Shown here piece by piece: positions 22,460-36,900 of a DNA stretch of 38,096 bases. The notes beneath the pieces were generated by a model. The model made no database searches and had not been told where the DNA came from. It saw only the letters and a list, made by a program, of their open reading frames with translations. Position 1 is the first letter of the stretch. Each line of letters starts with the position of its first letter. The translations under genes and the position numbers were made by a program. The stretch comes from Plakobranchus ocellatus (Eukaryota; Mollusca; Gastropoda; Plakobranchidae): the NCBI GenBank assembly GCA_019648995.1, contig BLXT01002363.1:148678-186773 (forward strand), written 5' to 3'.

Positions 22460-25400
22460 TTATGCCTATTTTTTCCTATCTCGTTGTTCCTCTCTGTTGT
22501 CTTGGAAAACTATATCTAACACTTTCAATGATCAAATTATATTTGCACTTTGAGTACACCTGATGAATGCTTTACCGCATATTTTTCTTTGCATTTGTTT
22601 TCAAATTTTAATATTCAAAAAAATATTTATTTTAAAAGTTTAAATTTTAAACAATGTCACCTTATAAAAAGTTTTATCAGGGTTGATGTGAATGCATAAT
22701 TAACAGTAATCTTTTGAAATATGGAAGAAAAAAATTTGACATCTTGATTTTTTTATGGAGAGCATACATATATGTCATGACTAATTAATATTCGTAGTAA
22801 AATTTGATAAAGTGCTTCAGACTGTGTGTGACCAAAAAAAAAAAAAAAATGGGAAGAGCATAAGTTGCATACAAAGGGAGACAAATGTTGAAATATATCA
22901 AACAGCATAAATGTACTTTTGAACACCCTGTGACTTATCATCTGTATGTCTGTGTTTAGATGTCAGTGTTCATTTTTCTTTTTTGCAAGTTTTAAAGAAA
23001 AAATTTTTGTCCCACCCTATAAGGGTTAACTTGTGTCTGTTTTCTATCTTTATTTCCTACCTTGTGCTTACCAAAGACATTAAAAATGTATTTATTTGTC
23101 TACTTGTTTGCAAATTTGCGTGAGGGAGGGGGGGTCATCGATGTCTTTTCTTTACTTAGGAAATGGTCTCATCGATGATTTGTTGCTGTTGTTTTTGTTT
23201 TTCTTTATTTTTGTCTCATTCTGATAGTTTTCTGTAATTTAACTAATTAACAATTGCATTTAAGACTTCAAACTTATATGCAAGTTTCTAGGAATTATAT
23301 TTATTCTTCCATTTCCAGTAAATAATAGAAGCATAATAATGTGTCTTTTCTTTATGAATCGTGACAAGACACAATTTGTTGAATATTGCAATTTACCCTC
23401 TAATATCTTATAACTTTGTTATTGTTTCATTATGTGAAATAAAAAGAAAATGAGCAAATTTTTGCGTTTAAAATAGATTACTTTTTTTAACTTAAGAGTA
23501 AAAAGATGACTTTTATTTGACATCTTGGTCTGCCTTATATTTACAATCAGGACAAATTTGAGTTGACATACTACTGGTGTATTTTTTAGCATATGTGGGA
23601 GGATATTTATCAACTGACCCTGGAATCTGTAAAAATCTTTTTGTTGGATCAGGTTCAATGGCAAATAAAAAAAAAAAGCCTAGGATCAAGCAGCTATGGT
23701 CAGATTTTGAATGCAAACGAGCACACACTACAAAAGTAAATGCATGTGCATTAAACTCTATTTATAAGATTTTAAGAAGAACTTATGTTCCAATATTATT
23801 CTCTGTTATCCGCAAAATAGCATTTACTCTGCAGGCACATGGAATTAAGATCATCTTAATAGCTGTGTGGTCATTAAATTATATTTTCACTACAGCAATG
23901 CCTTAGATAGCCTTAACCCTAATCTTGATTCAGAGGTGGTCTTACCTTGATACAATATTCATGTTAGCCTTAATCCTAACCTTCATTCAGACGTGACTCT
24001 TGTGTGACTGGTCTTACTCTGATATAATTTTCATGTAATGATCCCCTACATTGTTCCTTATAATTTTGTTCTAGAAACAATAATGATGTGTCTTATTTAT
24101 AAAACTGCCTCATGTTTCTTTGCTTTTTGTCATAAAGTAATTTATTTTTCAAATAAAAAAAGTTAGGATTTTATTAGAGATGATGACAATAACTTTCAAA
24201 AAAAAGAAACTGAATGCCACTTGCTATTTAAGAATTTTGTCTTTTTTTTTCAAGATAGTCGTGAGCATGCTTGAACTGAAGGAATATCATAATATCTGTA
24301 CTTGAGCTCTATATTAAATGTGCCTCCTTTTTCAAAAGTTTCAGAGATAGTAATTTTTTCATTTATTGTAATCTAGCAGGCATGACTTCTAAACGAAGTG
24401 ATCTAAATAATGATTCCCAAAATTTTACTCAACAGTTTGAAGACAATTTTAGCATGTAACAGGGACTGAATGCTAAGCACAGTGAAGCAAACAAACAAAC
24501 AAAAAAATGATGCATGCAAGGCCTATGATCAATCTTGCAGGTATCTTAAGTCCAGAGCAGTATAACACAAAGCACATACTTGCCTGTCTAACTCCCCACC
24601 AAGATCTATAGAGGTAATGAGGAAAGATAGAATATAGACAGTAAACAATTTTCATGTTGTTGGAATTGGCTTCAGTTACAGAGCAAGGTAATGCTTTTAT
24701 CAAGCAGGATCCATAAAGTTTGGTGATCATAGGCCCAACTAGATCTTTTGACACACTTTTGTTCCAAATACAAATATATACATATAGAGTACACACACTG
24801 GCTTGTCAATGTATACTTCAATCTTATTTTGACTCGCTCAATAGCTGACAAAATGTCATATCAATTTTCCTTGCATACAACGTCTTGTTTTTTTTTTATG
24901 ATTACATGTATTATTATAACAGAGACTACTAGCCTATTTTATTATATTTTATGAAACAAGCCAAAACTGTAAGTAATAACACAAAAAAAAATAAAAATAC
25001 TTAATTGAACATTTAACCATAATCGCTGTTGACATAAACCTGAGGCGGCAGCTGGTAAAAAATGGACTAAGTCATGAGGTTGATGCTCAGAATATCAGAA
25101 AGCTATTGAAGTTTATGCTAAATGGCCTATCACTGTCATTTGTTATAGAACATAATATTCCAAAATTCGAGTACCTTTGTGTGCTCATTTAGGAATAAAC
25201 TGTACTTCATATAACCTATAATCATTCCAACGTGAATACAGCTGTATGCTTGTATAAGCACTTTTTTTTTCTCAAACAGGCCAAAGAAAACATTAATACA
25301 TGTATACGATGAAAGATTAAAAATTGACCATTGTTAAGCATCGGTCATTAAATAAAAATTTTACCTCACTCTTACTTATTCAGCTGGGCTTTTAGGTGAG

Positions 25401-26740
25401 AGAGAATACATTACAATTCACAGGCCACAGTTTAATACTCCCAAGTTCTGTTATTTTTCCTTTTTTATTTTGCATTTTGTTATTGGCTTATGGAGTCAAG
25501 TCCTCTTTTATTCTGTTACCTGTTGGCCTGTTTATAAAATTGTTTTGATGTTTGAAAAATGTGATTTTTTTTTTGGTAAGCAAAATGTTTTGATGCTTGC
25601 AATCAAAGCCATAAGTATATATAACCACCAGTTTCTAAGTGTTATTACTTAAAGGCCAGTTTGATGTATTTTTTTTTCTTTGGGGTTTTATGCTTGAAGC
25701 TTTTAAAATGTAAAAATGTATCTAATGAAATAGTAAATGAAGAGAATGATCTAATGTTCTGCAGTGTTTGGATTATACCAGAGTATTATTATGATACTTC
25801 TAAAACTCAAAAGTATTAAAGATTGAAGACCATATTTTGATATGATATTTTCATATTTTGTTGTTTGTATCAATTTAGTCTAATCATGTAATTAACTCTT
25901 ATAAAACTTAGAATTTCGAATGTTAATAAAAATCTTTTTTTTGCAATAAGAGATATCTGTATCTGCATATTTAATTTTTCCAATGTATAAAAGCGTTTGG
26001 AATATTGGTACAGTTGCTTCTCATGCGATCAAAACATTATTATGCACATAGCTCTTTCAAAGTTTTAATATAAAATCTGAAAAAATGCAAGGCCTGTGTC
26101 TTATTATATACAGTACTGTATGCATATGCAAAATGTATTTTAAGAAAGGATCGTGATTGTTGTAAAAACCAGTACACAGTTGCAAGAAAGACATCTACAT
26201 ATTTGCCTAGTTGGGATCTTACAAATGAGAAATCCAAGAGAACAAAATTAATAATTTAGACCTAAAATTAGTAATAACAGAAACACATACTCAAGAGACA
26301 TCAACATCAACGCATGACGCAGCCATGTTCACTTATGTACAGATCATAATTTAATAACAGCTTGTGATCTTCCATGGTGGTTTTGAATGATTGTAAAAAA
26401 CCTTAACAAAAAAAACAAAAACAAAAACAAAAAAAAAACAGCAAAATTCTTAAAGAATGGAATTTTTTTCGTATTTTTGTAATTTGGTCAATTTTTGCTA
26501 ATAATTATGAATTTCTCCTAATGCAAGGCAGTTGTGCATCTAACACCTAGATAGCTTTGAAAAAGCATTAATCGTAGTTATCTAATTAGCATAGAGATAT
26601 AATCAGCTCAGTTAATTCTTTATAATTCAGTGTTATTGATATTAAACTTAAAGGAAAAAGGAGCTGAATTATGATACCTATCTTTCATTTGCAATACAAT
26701 TTGGAAAAACAGGGAGTCATGTCAATGTGAACGTTAGCCA
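22460..26740. other. Methyltransferase 3' flank and intergenic space
   Basis: Begins with the methyltransferase 3' UTR. An AATAAA at about 23438-23443 is one candidate poly(A) signal about 1 kb after the stop, though the 3' end is not defined. No gene is recognised. The minus-strand frame at 23513-23728 ends in a tidy C-terminus with a CPDCKY motif after an acceptor-like TTTTGTAG, but I found no partner exons and do not recognise it. Confidence 0.4.
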
Positions 26741-27001
26741 GATGATAACATCAAGAGTGATTTTGAATAGAAATGTCTGCATTTTGATACGTTTGCAAGG
26801 ACAATTTTTAGGATAAAAACAAAATGGGACAGAGATAAGGATTGTATGTATTACAACCTATCCTCCTCTGTATATGATCATAAGGCTGCATGGATAGGCA
26901 GAAGATGATGATAATGATGTGAGTAACTTTGAATTGAAATATCAACATTTTGATAGAGTGTATGGCAGGACAATTGGTTGGACAAAAACTAAATGGGACA
27001 T
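26741..27001. repeat. Diverged direct duplication, period about 166 bp
   Basis: Copies at 26741-26832 and 26907-27001 share GATGATAA...GAGT, CATTTTGATA, CAAGGACAATT or CAGGACAATT, and AAA(C/A)TAAATGGGACA-type endings in the same order. Intergenic and non-coding. Confidence 0.55.
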
Positions 27002-28849
27002 ATATATGGGTTGTTTTTTGAACATTTACTTTTTTTTTTAAATGGTCACAAACTTCTGACCCAAATCAAAAGGTATGGTTGTTTATGGAGGGTCCCTGCA
27101 AATTTTTTGGCCAGCCTATATATCCCAGCACAAATAGAATCCAAAAGTAAAATAAGACGGAGCTTAAAGAATAATAGCTTAAGAAATTTAATGCTTGCCA
27201 TTTTCTTTTAAATTTTAAATTTGCATAAAATGTATTAGTCTAGTTTGTAGGAGTTATCAGCTTTCAGACCTAGAAATTGTCTAATATGAATAAATGCTGG
27301 ATGAAGAAAAAGATTGATACGTTGATTTTATAATGAAAAGTCAATATGTATATCATACATAACTTGGCAGCCAGGCAGTCAGAGAAAAAATGCTTAACAA
27401 AGTTCTTGAACAAGAGCCACTGCGATCCAGATTATAGTTATAAATCTTTCAAGTCTTTATTATTTATTGGTGAGATGCGAAATGAATTTTAAAGTGAAAC
27501 ACTACTCTAGATCAAGGTTTACTGAGCATTATAAATGGGAAAAAAATTATCTTGCAGGTGCATTATCAAAGTCTATATAATCTACCATTACCTGAAAATT
27601 TTCTCTCCTCCATAATTCATAACAATAACATTTCAATCATCAAGATTTCCAAATCAGATAATCATATTTGTCAAACAGTATTTATTAAAAATGGTAACAG
27701 TCAAGAAAGGCATATAAACATTTATTTTGCATCTATATTTAGTCTTAGAAAAAATTATTTCTGGATTCTATGAGCTAGAAGTCACGATTCAGTTATCAAA
27801 TGAGATTCTCATGTCAAGCCAATAATAAATATGCCATATATCAATACCACAATGTAAGTTTTGCTTTAATGTAAAGAATCAGAAATTTAGAGTTTGAGGC
27901 AACATTATCCTAACAGAAGTAAGTTTGTGAAAAACAGGTTTGAAATTTTTTTATTAGACATAATATATAACATTCACGTTTTTAAAAAAATGCAAGACCC
28001 AAAGTAATTATATAAAACATCTGAACGTGTTAAAATTAGCCAAAACTAAAGAAAAAATATACAAATTTTAAGTAAAGATGAAGTTTGAAAAATGATAAAA
28101 AATCGAATAGGTTTCTACAATAATTGCAAGGACATATATATAAACTTGCTATAGCTGTTCATCAATATTTAGGTATATTTGCTGAGAAAGCCAAAACCTC
28201 GTTGAATTAAGTGAGCACATTGCATTTACAAAAAAAAAAAAAAATTTGGTTTTACACATTATATGATTTATTAATTTCTTATTCTTTGCAGTTTTGTCAT
28301 TGAGAACACTATAAGTATACATGTATTATGCTTATACAGTTACAGTTTATTTACAATAACATTTTTCAACAATGATGGGAACGGATGAGTGGATAAGACT
28401 GGTGAAGCATATTGAGTGCAATGTGATATAGCATTTGATTAAATGAAATGTTTGAAGTTTATTTACAAAATGAGCAATAGCATTATATCGAGTAATATCA
28501 ATGTTAGATTTGAAGCACGAAGGAGTTATGGAATGAGGAGAGGAGAATGCTTCGTAACAATAAACATAAGGTGACATAGAATCGTGTAAGAACTGGCAAG
28601 GAGGGTGTGTATAGCATTTAACGTGAAACGGGGAAACCTACTGCTAAGGTTTTCTACACCGGTTATTGGCTAGACAGGACAGCCTGAACCAGTTGTATAA
28701 GTTTTCATTATTATTATTAAATTTCAAACTTATTAGTTTGATCATTGTATTATTCATCAAAGACTGAAAAGGTAGCAAAGAAGCAAATTAATACAATAAA
28801 ATTACCAAAAGTGGAAGTGTTATGGGATAAATTGAAAAAGACAAACTTT
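27002..28849. other. Intergenic, no gene seen
   Basis: AT-rich sequence without splice-supported open frames. A slightly GC-richer patch at about 28600-28700 has no recognised motif. A poly(A) stretch lies near 28230-28243. Confidence 0.4.
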
Positions 28850-29136
28850 ATCCCTTTGAATGTATTGAACAATTCAAGTTTGATTAAGTATGATTCATTT
28901 CTCATTTTTGATTCACATAGATTAAAAAAAAATACTGGCATTCATTGATTCTTTTGAATTTATTGATCATTTCAAGTTAGATTAAGTATACTTCTCATTT
29001 TTTATGCACATAGATTAAAAAAAAATACTGGCATTCAGTGATTCCTTTAAATTTATTGAACATTTCAAGTTAGATTAAGTATGATATTTCTAATTTTTTA
29101 TGATCATAGATAAAAAAAAATATTGGCATTCGGTGA
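28850..29136. repeat. Tandem repeat, about 96-bp unit, 3 copies
   Basis: Three copies start near 28850, 28948 and 29041. Each contains TTTGAATxTATTGA, ATTTCAAGTTxGATTAAGTAT, CACATAGATTAAAAAAAAA and TACTGGCATTCAxTGA. Copies 2 and 3 are closest to each other. The array begins about 70 bases downstream of the lectin-domain gene's stop codon (minus strand). It supplies that gene's nearest AATAAA (29057-29052), so it probably forms its 3' UTR. Confidence 0.85.
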
Positions 29137-29205
29137 AAATAGTCAACTCTTAACAGATTTGAGCAGTGTGTGTTAATTTTTTTTCTGTTTGGTAATTTGT
29201 AAAGA

Positions 29206-32200
29206 TTAGCATGTGGAGCCTGTCAAAGTGTTTGGTATGGCAACAGCATCGAAAACGTGAGTTTTCTTAGCCTGGCTTTTATTTGCATTCAGGAAATTGT
29301 TTGTACCACTCTCGGCATGTTCCTCTGTTGAGCTAGAGACCTCATCCTCCGATGGCGACAGGTTTCTGTTATATGAGGAAGGTAAGGTGTTCTCGTTGTC
29401 GTAATCTTCACTGGCAGAAGCCACAGGCTTGGAGTTGGTCTCTTTCATTTTTGTGCGCTTGCCACGCAGCTGAAGACCCGACGTATTTGGAGACTTTTGA
29501 TGAGATGGTTCACGCTTCTGATAAGCTGGTTTTTCGGAGTTTAGTTTACCATGGCTGGCAGATGATGCTCGAGGTTGAGTATCTAAAGCAAATTCACTAG
29601 AATCATTGCTTGTTGAGTCATCGTCTTCTGGGAGAGCTGAACCTTGGGCATTGACACTGTCCTGTCCAATAGGTGCCATTCGTGGTTTTAATTTGAGTTG
29701 CCTTGTCTGATTTGTTGATTCAATCATCGTGTTTTTTCTCATTCTTACATCATTTAAGTTTTCCCGAGGCGAGTCTGATCTGCTACAGCAAGGGAGGCAA
29801 TCTATTTTGATACAGATAGAATCACAGCCTCCGGAGGAAGTAGAGCTGTTGTGGTGGCGTCTGTCTTTTTCATCGTGTCTGAGGGAAGATCGATGAGTAC
29901 GGTGAGAAAAGTAAAATAATGAATCGGATTTTTGGGGTTTTTTTCCCCCTCAAAAAAAACATTTCTGTGTTTTGGTGTAACACTTTATTAAAAGCATCTA
30001 GAAAATTGCTGAATATAACTTTTCTTTCGCTCCAAAATTTAGCCAAATTTTTTCATACTGGTGAAATCTAATGCGCGTTATTGCTGTTACTGACATCGAG
30101 AGCTACTGTACATATTCATTTTTCGTTTTGCACAAATTAAAAAAAAAAGCTAACGCAGCTCTCGGAGTTGTCCGTTGACAGTCTAAAACAAGTTGTTGCT
30201 GCTGCTACTTTTATTAAGAACTACACAGTTCATCCCCGTTTTGCATAAATATAAAAGGGAATCACAGTTTTCAGATTGTCCTTTAATTCAACAAAATTAT
30301 AAGATTGCTAGATTAATTTACTTACTGGATGAGTCTTCTGATAACCATGACAATCGCTATGATCAGAAAGACAACTGTGATGAATGAAGCCAAAGCACAA
30401 CCAATGATAAGCCCAAGCTCTGAAAAAAAAGTTTCAGACTTATTTGACACAAATAAGGCACTGAATTAGGGGGCAGCAGAAATTAATTATTTCAGTCAAT
30501 CATTTGAACTTAGAAGGTGGAACATACATTTTTTTTTCCAGAGAGAAGAGCGAGTTCAATTTCAACCGTAATCTTGGCATTCTTGTTTAATCTGTTCTTT
30601 CTTGAGAGGGCTGTCTTAAACCTTTTTACTTAATGGGTACGATATATTATTTTATATTTACGGGTACATTGATACACATTTTTAAGCATCATCACCTTCG
30701 CCGTCCTTGTTAGACTTAGGCTTCGGTGTTTCTGGTCTCTTTGGAATGCTCCTGGTAGGGTATACCTGAGGCTTGCTGAAGTCAGGTGGCTGCCATTCAC
30801 TTGGATTATCAGGATCGTTTGTCGGCCGAGTTGTTGCGTGGTCTTTAATAGCTGTTTTGTTTTGTTTGTTGTTTTTTTTTTTTTTAAGATAAAATAAGGA
30901 CAGAATTAGCAAATGTTAGTTCACGTCTTTATAAAACTTTCACTTGTTCCTTGATTCGCTTTTATTAACGGTGAGCACACCAAAATTAAATCAGGATACC
31001 TGTAGAGACATCAACAGTTCTTGACTAAAAAAAATCAGGGGGGCTAGCTCTATGGCTAGCTGCCATGGATAATTATTATTAAAATTGTACTTGCCCATGC
31101 GGAATTTGAACCACAATGTGTCTTATTATACTCATATCCCTTACATCCAACGAGTGTAATACTCATGGTGAAAAAACTGTTCCCAAAGAGAGATCATTGC
31201 TCATACCAGACGTTTTAAATCATAGACCATGTCTCTTAAAAAAATTGATCAAGACAACAGTTATTGCTACGGTCAACTAACGTGCGTATCAGTTGAACAT
31301 GTATTCAATAAATCCATGTTATGTAATCTTTTGAATACATGGCCTCTTTCAACGAAAAAATCTGCTAAGGAAGGTAAAATAATAATTCCAACAACTGAGA
31401 ACTCCTGTAGCTAATCTCCCTTAAAAATATTTAAAAGCATTACCAACTGTTTTGTGACAGAAGCTTTGCGGTACTGCACTTAAAAGAGGCATTTCATTGC
31501 AACATTATTTATTTATTTTCTTAGGGCTAGCCAAGTTAGATCTTCTATTGAATGCCACAATATCATATACTTATTTACTTTACCTTTTCTACTCAATGGT
31601 TGCAGAAATAAGGGAAAATTTCAGGGTCCAACTAACCTTTAAGGAAGAGGTAAAGGCAACAATAAAGAAAATGAAAAATGGAAAAGCCACAGGACGATAT
31701 AAATGTAACATACCAATAGAGATAACTATAGCATTAGCTAACTTAGGAATAGATCGGATAACGAAACTCCTAAATGCAATACATGACAGTGGTAAAATTC
31801 CAGATGTTTAAAAATCCATGCTGTCTAAACATCAGAGGCGATAGAGTGTGAATTATTTTCATAGAACAATCAGTTTAAAGAGCAATTTTACAAAAAAATT
31901 CTGTCGCATGTTTTGGTGCACAGAAATATCCGCAAAACAGTTTGGCTTTGTGCTTGATCAAGGGAGTAGAAACGCAATAATCACTTAGTCATTGCTTATG
32001 GAAAGAAAGGGTAAAAATCCCCATGTCTGCTTCATTAATTATTCTAAGGCCTTGACAAAGTAAAACATAAAGAGCTGTTTCATATGCTAGAAATATTAAA
32101 CATTGATGATAAAGGTCTGAGCGTAATTAGAAATCTGTAGGCCTACTAGGATCGACTGCATGTTTGAGAATTGAAGGAGAACACACTGATTTCAAATCTA

Positions 32201-33875
32201 CCAAAAGAGATGTAGGGCAGGGATTTGTAATGTTTCCTGATCTTTTTGACCTATATAGTCAAGTGAAATAATCTTAAGAAATTTAGAGGATATTTCAGGC
32301 TTAATGTTAAATGAAGAAAACGCTAATAAGTTCAGATATGCAGATCATACAGTTTTAATAGCAGAATCTGGTGTACAAATCCAAAAACATTTAGATACTG
32401 TTGTTTCAGGGAGCGAAAGAAGGGATGTGTCTTTGAATGCGGAAAAAAATTGGAATCCATGCTCATCTCGAAGAAATCACCAAACATCAAATGCAATCAG
32501 GTTAGTAGGGGTGAAGAAATCAAACAAGATAAAAATTTCAAATATTTTGGCTACCTGATAACATGACAAGGTAGATGGACAAGTGAAATAAGCAAAAAAA
32601 TAGCTATGGCCAAAGATACATTCCAAAAAATGAAATTAATATTGGCAAACAGAAACAAAGGATGAAAACCAAAATAAGGATAGTAAAAACATAATGTCTC
32701 TTTAAAACTCGGCATTTTTGGAAATGATTGTCATCAAATTAATTATTACCAAGATCGATAAAGAGGAAGAGTTCGTTGTTATTAGTGCAGGCAGATATCT
32801 AAATTGCGACTTGTGAGAATGTGAGATTGTCACCGTTTGATCCACTAGATGACACGCTGGGGTGGCTTGAATTAAATGCATTCAGACAAGGAGAGAGAAT
32901 AAAGATTTTTCTGCAACACTGATTTACTGTCTCCTTTACCTTTATGAGAATAACCATGCATATTATCGTTGATAGTTTTCCCAAATTAACAACAACAACA
33001 ACAACCCATTTATGTTTCGACCTTAATAGGTGAATATGAGAAGCAATTAATCAAACATTATCCAAGTGTACAGATCAACATAAGGTCAAAGATAAGGATA
33101 GTTAAAACCCTTTCAGCTAAACGATCAGCGTTAAAGCTTGAATAATTCAATAATCCAATAAAAGGCAAAAAAGGCCTTGGGTCGAAATAAATTAAAAAAG
33201 CAGTCATTGGTTTGAAACGAAAGTGGGGAATGATATCGTCACTAAAAGAGTTTTTCATGGGAATGGAACAGCATGGTGTTTAGGGAAAAGAATATTTCAA
33301 GAATCCCAGGTAAAGTATGATTTGTGGTCTTCCAAGAACGTAAGAGCCTAATGTTAATACATTATAGTTTTGTTCTATGTTGAGGAAGTATGCATGGCTT
33401 GTGATTGTTAACAGACAACTAAGACAAATTGTATTTTAGTCGTTCATAATGTACAAACAAGAGGCTCGCAGGTTCATTTTCTTTAGGCCAAGATTGGTAA
33501 ATAAGTTCTCATCAATGGATTTAAAATGAGATTTTAATGTAAAAGCAGTAAAAAAAAAATCTGCAACATATTTTGGAATCAAAAGAACATGATAGTTACA
33601 ACTGAATTAACGAAATTTCGTGCATGAAAAAAAATTAATTGACAACTTTAAAAATGTCTAATCTAGTAACAATGCACAAAGATTATCTTACCGTTTATCT
33701 CAATATACCTTTTGTAAAATAAGCTTATTGCTGCTTTTAAGCATAGATTTTCAAATTTTCAATTTTGACATAAATTTGATTTGTTAGATTTATTTGTTCA
33801 TGCTAAAAAGTCATGTCTATCTGGCTTTGTTTTATAGCAGGTCTATCTCTATCTATCTATCTATCCGTCTATCTG

Positions 33876-33932
<57 letters not shown>

Positions 33933-36900
33933 ATATCTATCTATCTATCTATCTATCTATCTGTATGGATACTGTTCCCCTTTATCTATCAAATATGCTG
34001 ATCTATACATCTATCCCTTCACAGAGTTTTTTTTTTTTAAAAAGGTTCTTTTTCGCCTGGAGTTCTTTTCTTTCTATTTATCTATCTGTATTGGGCGTTG
34101 ATGGCACTGTGGGTACGAAACCACCATGGCGTCTGCAGGAATACTTCTGTGCAGGTTCGAGCCCCGCCACCTGTACCCTGATTTTATGGAGGTCTTCAAA
34201 GCCTGAGATCACGTTATTATGGACAGGCACACACACTAATCTTTATCTGCCTTTCTGGCTGCCTGCTCCTCTGTCTCTCTGTATCATCTTTCTCCCAGCT
34301 TGCGTGTCTATTTATCTACTAAGCAAATAAATCTTTTTCACCATTTCCAGATCAACAATCTTGATCATTGCATAGGGTTTAGCAGTTATGCATGCATGAT
34401 TATGGATAAAAGATAACGTGCTGTTTAATTACAATATGGGGGACAATAAAACAGCTGTTAAAATGCTCCTAGCTCCCTATCAAATACGCTTAAAAACAAG
34501 CTTATGTGTGTTAAAGAGAAAAGGAAATGATGACAAAGGTTGAGGCGCATACCAACGATCATCATTTTGTATCATGGCTTTTTTTTTATTCATTCAGTAT
34601 TGATATTTACTGTATGTAATCGTATTTCTGCACTACGCGTAGTAATCATGGCTCGATATAGCGTATACACTATTACTCCATTAGGAATAAGGAAATCTGC
34701 TATTTCTAGTAAGATCAGCAAAAGATTAGCCAGTAAAGAGTAGCGTGCCGGTCTAAACATGTACACCAAACAAAAAATCAGCAACTATTTATAAATCAGC
34801 TGAAGCATCCCTCTCGATTTTTTACTAGAGCTTTATGAAGATCATAGCAGCGTTCAAAAGGTGAATGGATATTGAACGTTCTTGGGGTTACTCCCAAAGT
34901 GAAAATACTGGAGATAGGATTAGATGAAAACCACTCACATCCGAATAAGGTGGTGGTAAAGAAAAGAAAATGAGATATAGTTTCATTAACAATCTTTGGT
35001 AACCTGTCCTTTAAGCGAAGTTGTGTTTATTTTGCCCAATTCACCTCGATCTCATGTGAAATTGATGAGGGATTTCTAGCACATTTGTGGGTTTGTTTGT
35101 TTTTTTCCTTTGTTTTTTGTTTTTTTTTACGGATATCATTATTGTTTCTTATACGCGCTCGTGTTCGTTTTGCTTTGTTTAAATTTACAAATGCTTATTT
35201 AATTTTTTATATGCAGGGACAAAAAAATAAACGTAAAAAAAAATGAGCAGACTGCAAAGTTGGTGTTGCAGATCATAACGATAAAGCACAGCAATGAAAA
35301 AGCATCCTTACACCTGTTTGCTTTCAAGTTATTTCAATAGTCATGCAATTTGAGTATAAACCACAAAATAAATAAACAATGGAGATAAGCCGGATTTATC
35401 AGCTAAAAATATTATTACTATGTGAAGCATATTCCTTAAAAAAAAATTAAAAAAAAAAAAAGATTCGTGCTCTATCTCCTTATCGGGTTTTATCTTTTTA
35501 TCTGTAACTTCAATCCTATCTGTAACTTCAATCCCCCTACCCCCTTCTTTATTTATTTTTTTTAATGGGCACAAATGGTAATAGAACAAGATTTCCTTGT
35601 TTTCTCTCTGTTTTTGGTTTTTTCGCTAACTGTTCATCCTTTCCTTCTTTGATCACGCGTAGAGCAGCTGCAAAATGTTACATTAGGCTTTTTATTTTAT
35701 ATATCGCATCAAAACATACAAGAGAGTCAACGCTGAACAAACGTTTGCGTCATTCGGTGTTTAACATTATTCGGGACTCGTCGCTGTGACAATGGATGGG
35801 TATGGATTTTCTGGGTTCTCTTTCATATTTTGGACAGCCCGTGAGACAACTGGTTTTCTAAATCGATCTGTAAGACTATATCGTACATCCATCATATTGA
35901 TCCTGCACAACAATAAGCCTTTACTATTTGTCACTATTCGATATGGACAGCTGCTTTTTTTCTTTTCTTTCCTTATCTTTTTTCCCACACAACCCCGTAG
36001 TAAAACGTGCGTAAAAGCTTCTTTTTTTTCTTCTTCTGATATTGATTCAGCCATCTTTGCCTCAACTTTGTGAGTCTTAGATGTTTTGAGTTTTCATAAA
36101 TAGAGCCTGAATTAGAATTGTGTTGATAATGGGTTTCTTTTCTATAAAAATGTTTTAAATTAGGAAGAAAATGCAACAGTGTGCTTCTAAAATGTTTTTT
36201 TTTAGATTAAAAGCCACTTGTGTTGCTCGAATTGTGAAAGCAAAGCATGCTGGCTGGATTCGGCGTTTTTCGAAATTTTAGTACAAATTTTGTGTTACTC
36301 AAATATCTGTAATCAGTCTGCTTGCGTTTTAGACAACTCGCCGCCTGCAGTTTTATAGCTAAGTACTAGCCATTTAGAAGTTTATATCATGAAATCAGCG
36401 GGGATATTTCTGAACAATCTTCTTCAACTTTTAAGAATAGGCAAAGGACGTTTTATACATTTTAAATCCATAGCCTATTATACATGCAAAATATTTTGCC
36501 GCAAAAAAAATATGTGGCGTTCTGTTTTACTGACTTGTTCTTAATTTTTACGGGCCTTAGTGTGCACTTATTGTAACGGAAAAAAACTCATCCTTTTATT
36601 TGTAAAAGAAAATTAAGATGCGTGAAAGGTGAATGATATTATGTTGAAATTTTTCATTGATTTGCCCATAATTAGGTTTACGTTTTTGAACAAGAATAAT
36701 ATTGTCACGAAGTTTTGATTTTCTGAGAATATCGGATTGTTAAAAAATCTATAAACTTAAGAACTCCAGAAACTGGCACAAATCGGTAAGCCTTTGTTTA
36801 GTGTTTTAATGGCGCGTATGATTACACAGAATATACTAAGGCAAGTGTTCGGGTAAAAATATTTTCCAAGAATTAGAATAAATTCCAGAAAAACCTTGCT

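Noticed and set aside
23513-23728. Minus-strand frame ending in a CPDCKY-containing C-terminus after an acceptor-like TTTTGTAG
   Set aside because: No other exon with compatible phase was found nearby, the start includes a poly(T)-encoded FFFLF run, and the sequence is not recognised. Left unassigned.
29352-29600. Plus-strand 82-codon frame
   Set aside because: Shadow of the last exon of the minus-strand membrane-protein gene.
33061-33260. Possible second LINE fragment near AAGATAAGGATAGTTAAAAC
   Set aside because: The shared word with the LINE copy is short and the rest shows no reverse transcriptase block.
34102-34167. Possible functional tRNA gene (good A and B boxes)
   Set aside because: No acceptor-stem pairing and an unrelated body follows the B box, so a SINE head rather than a tRNA gene.
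33794-34330. 178-codon open frame on the plus strand
   Set aside because: It runs through the TATC microsatellite (SIYLSIYL repeats) and a SINE head; no gene.
35767-36073. Overlapping open frames of about 95 codons on both strands
   Set aside because: No domain, no splice context and no repeat-family signature; probably chance.
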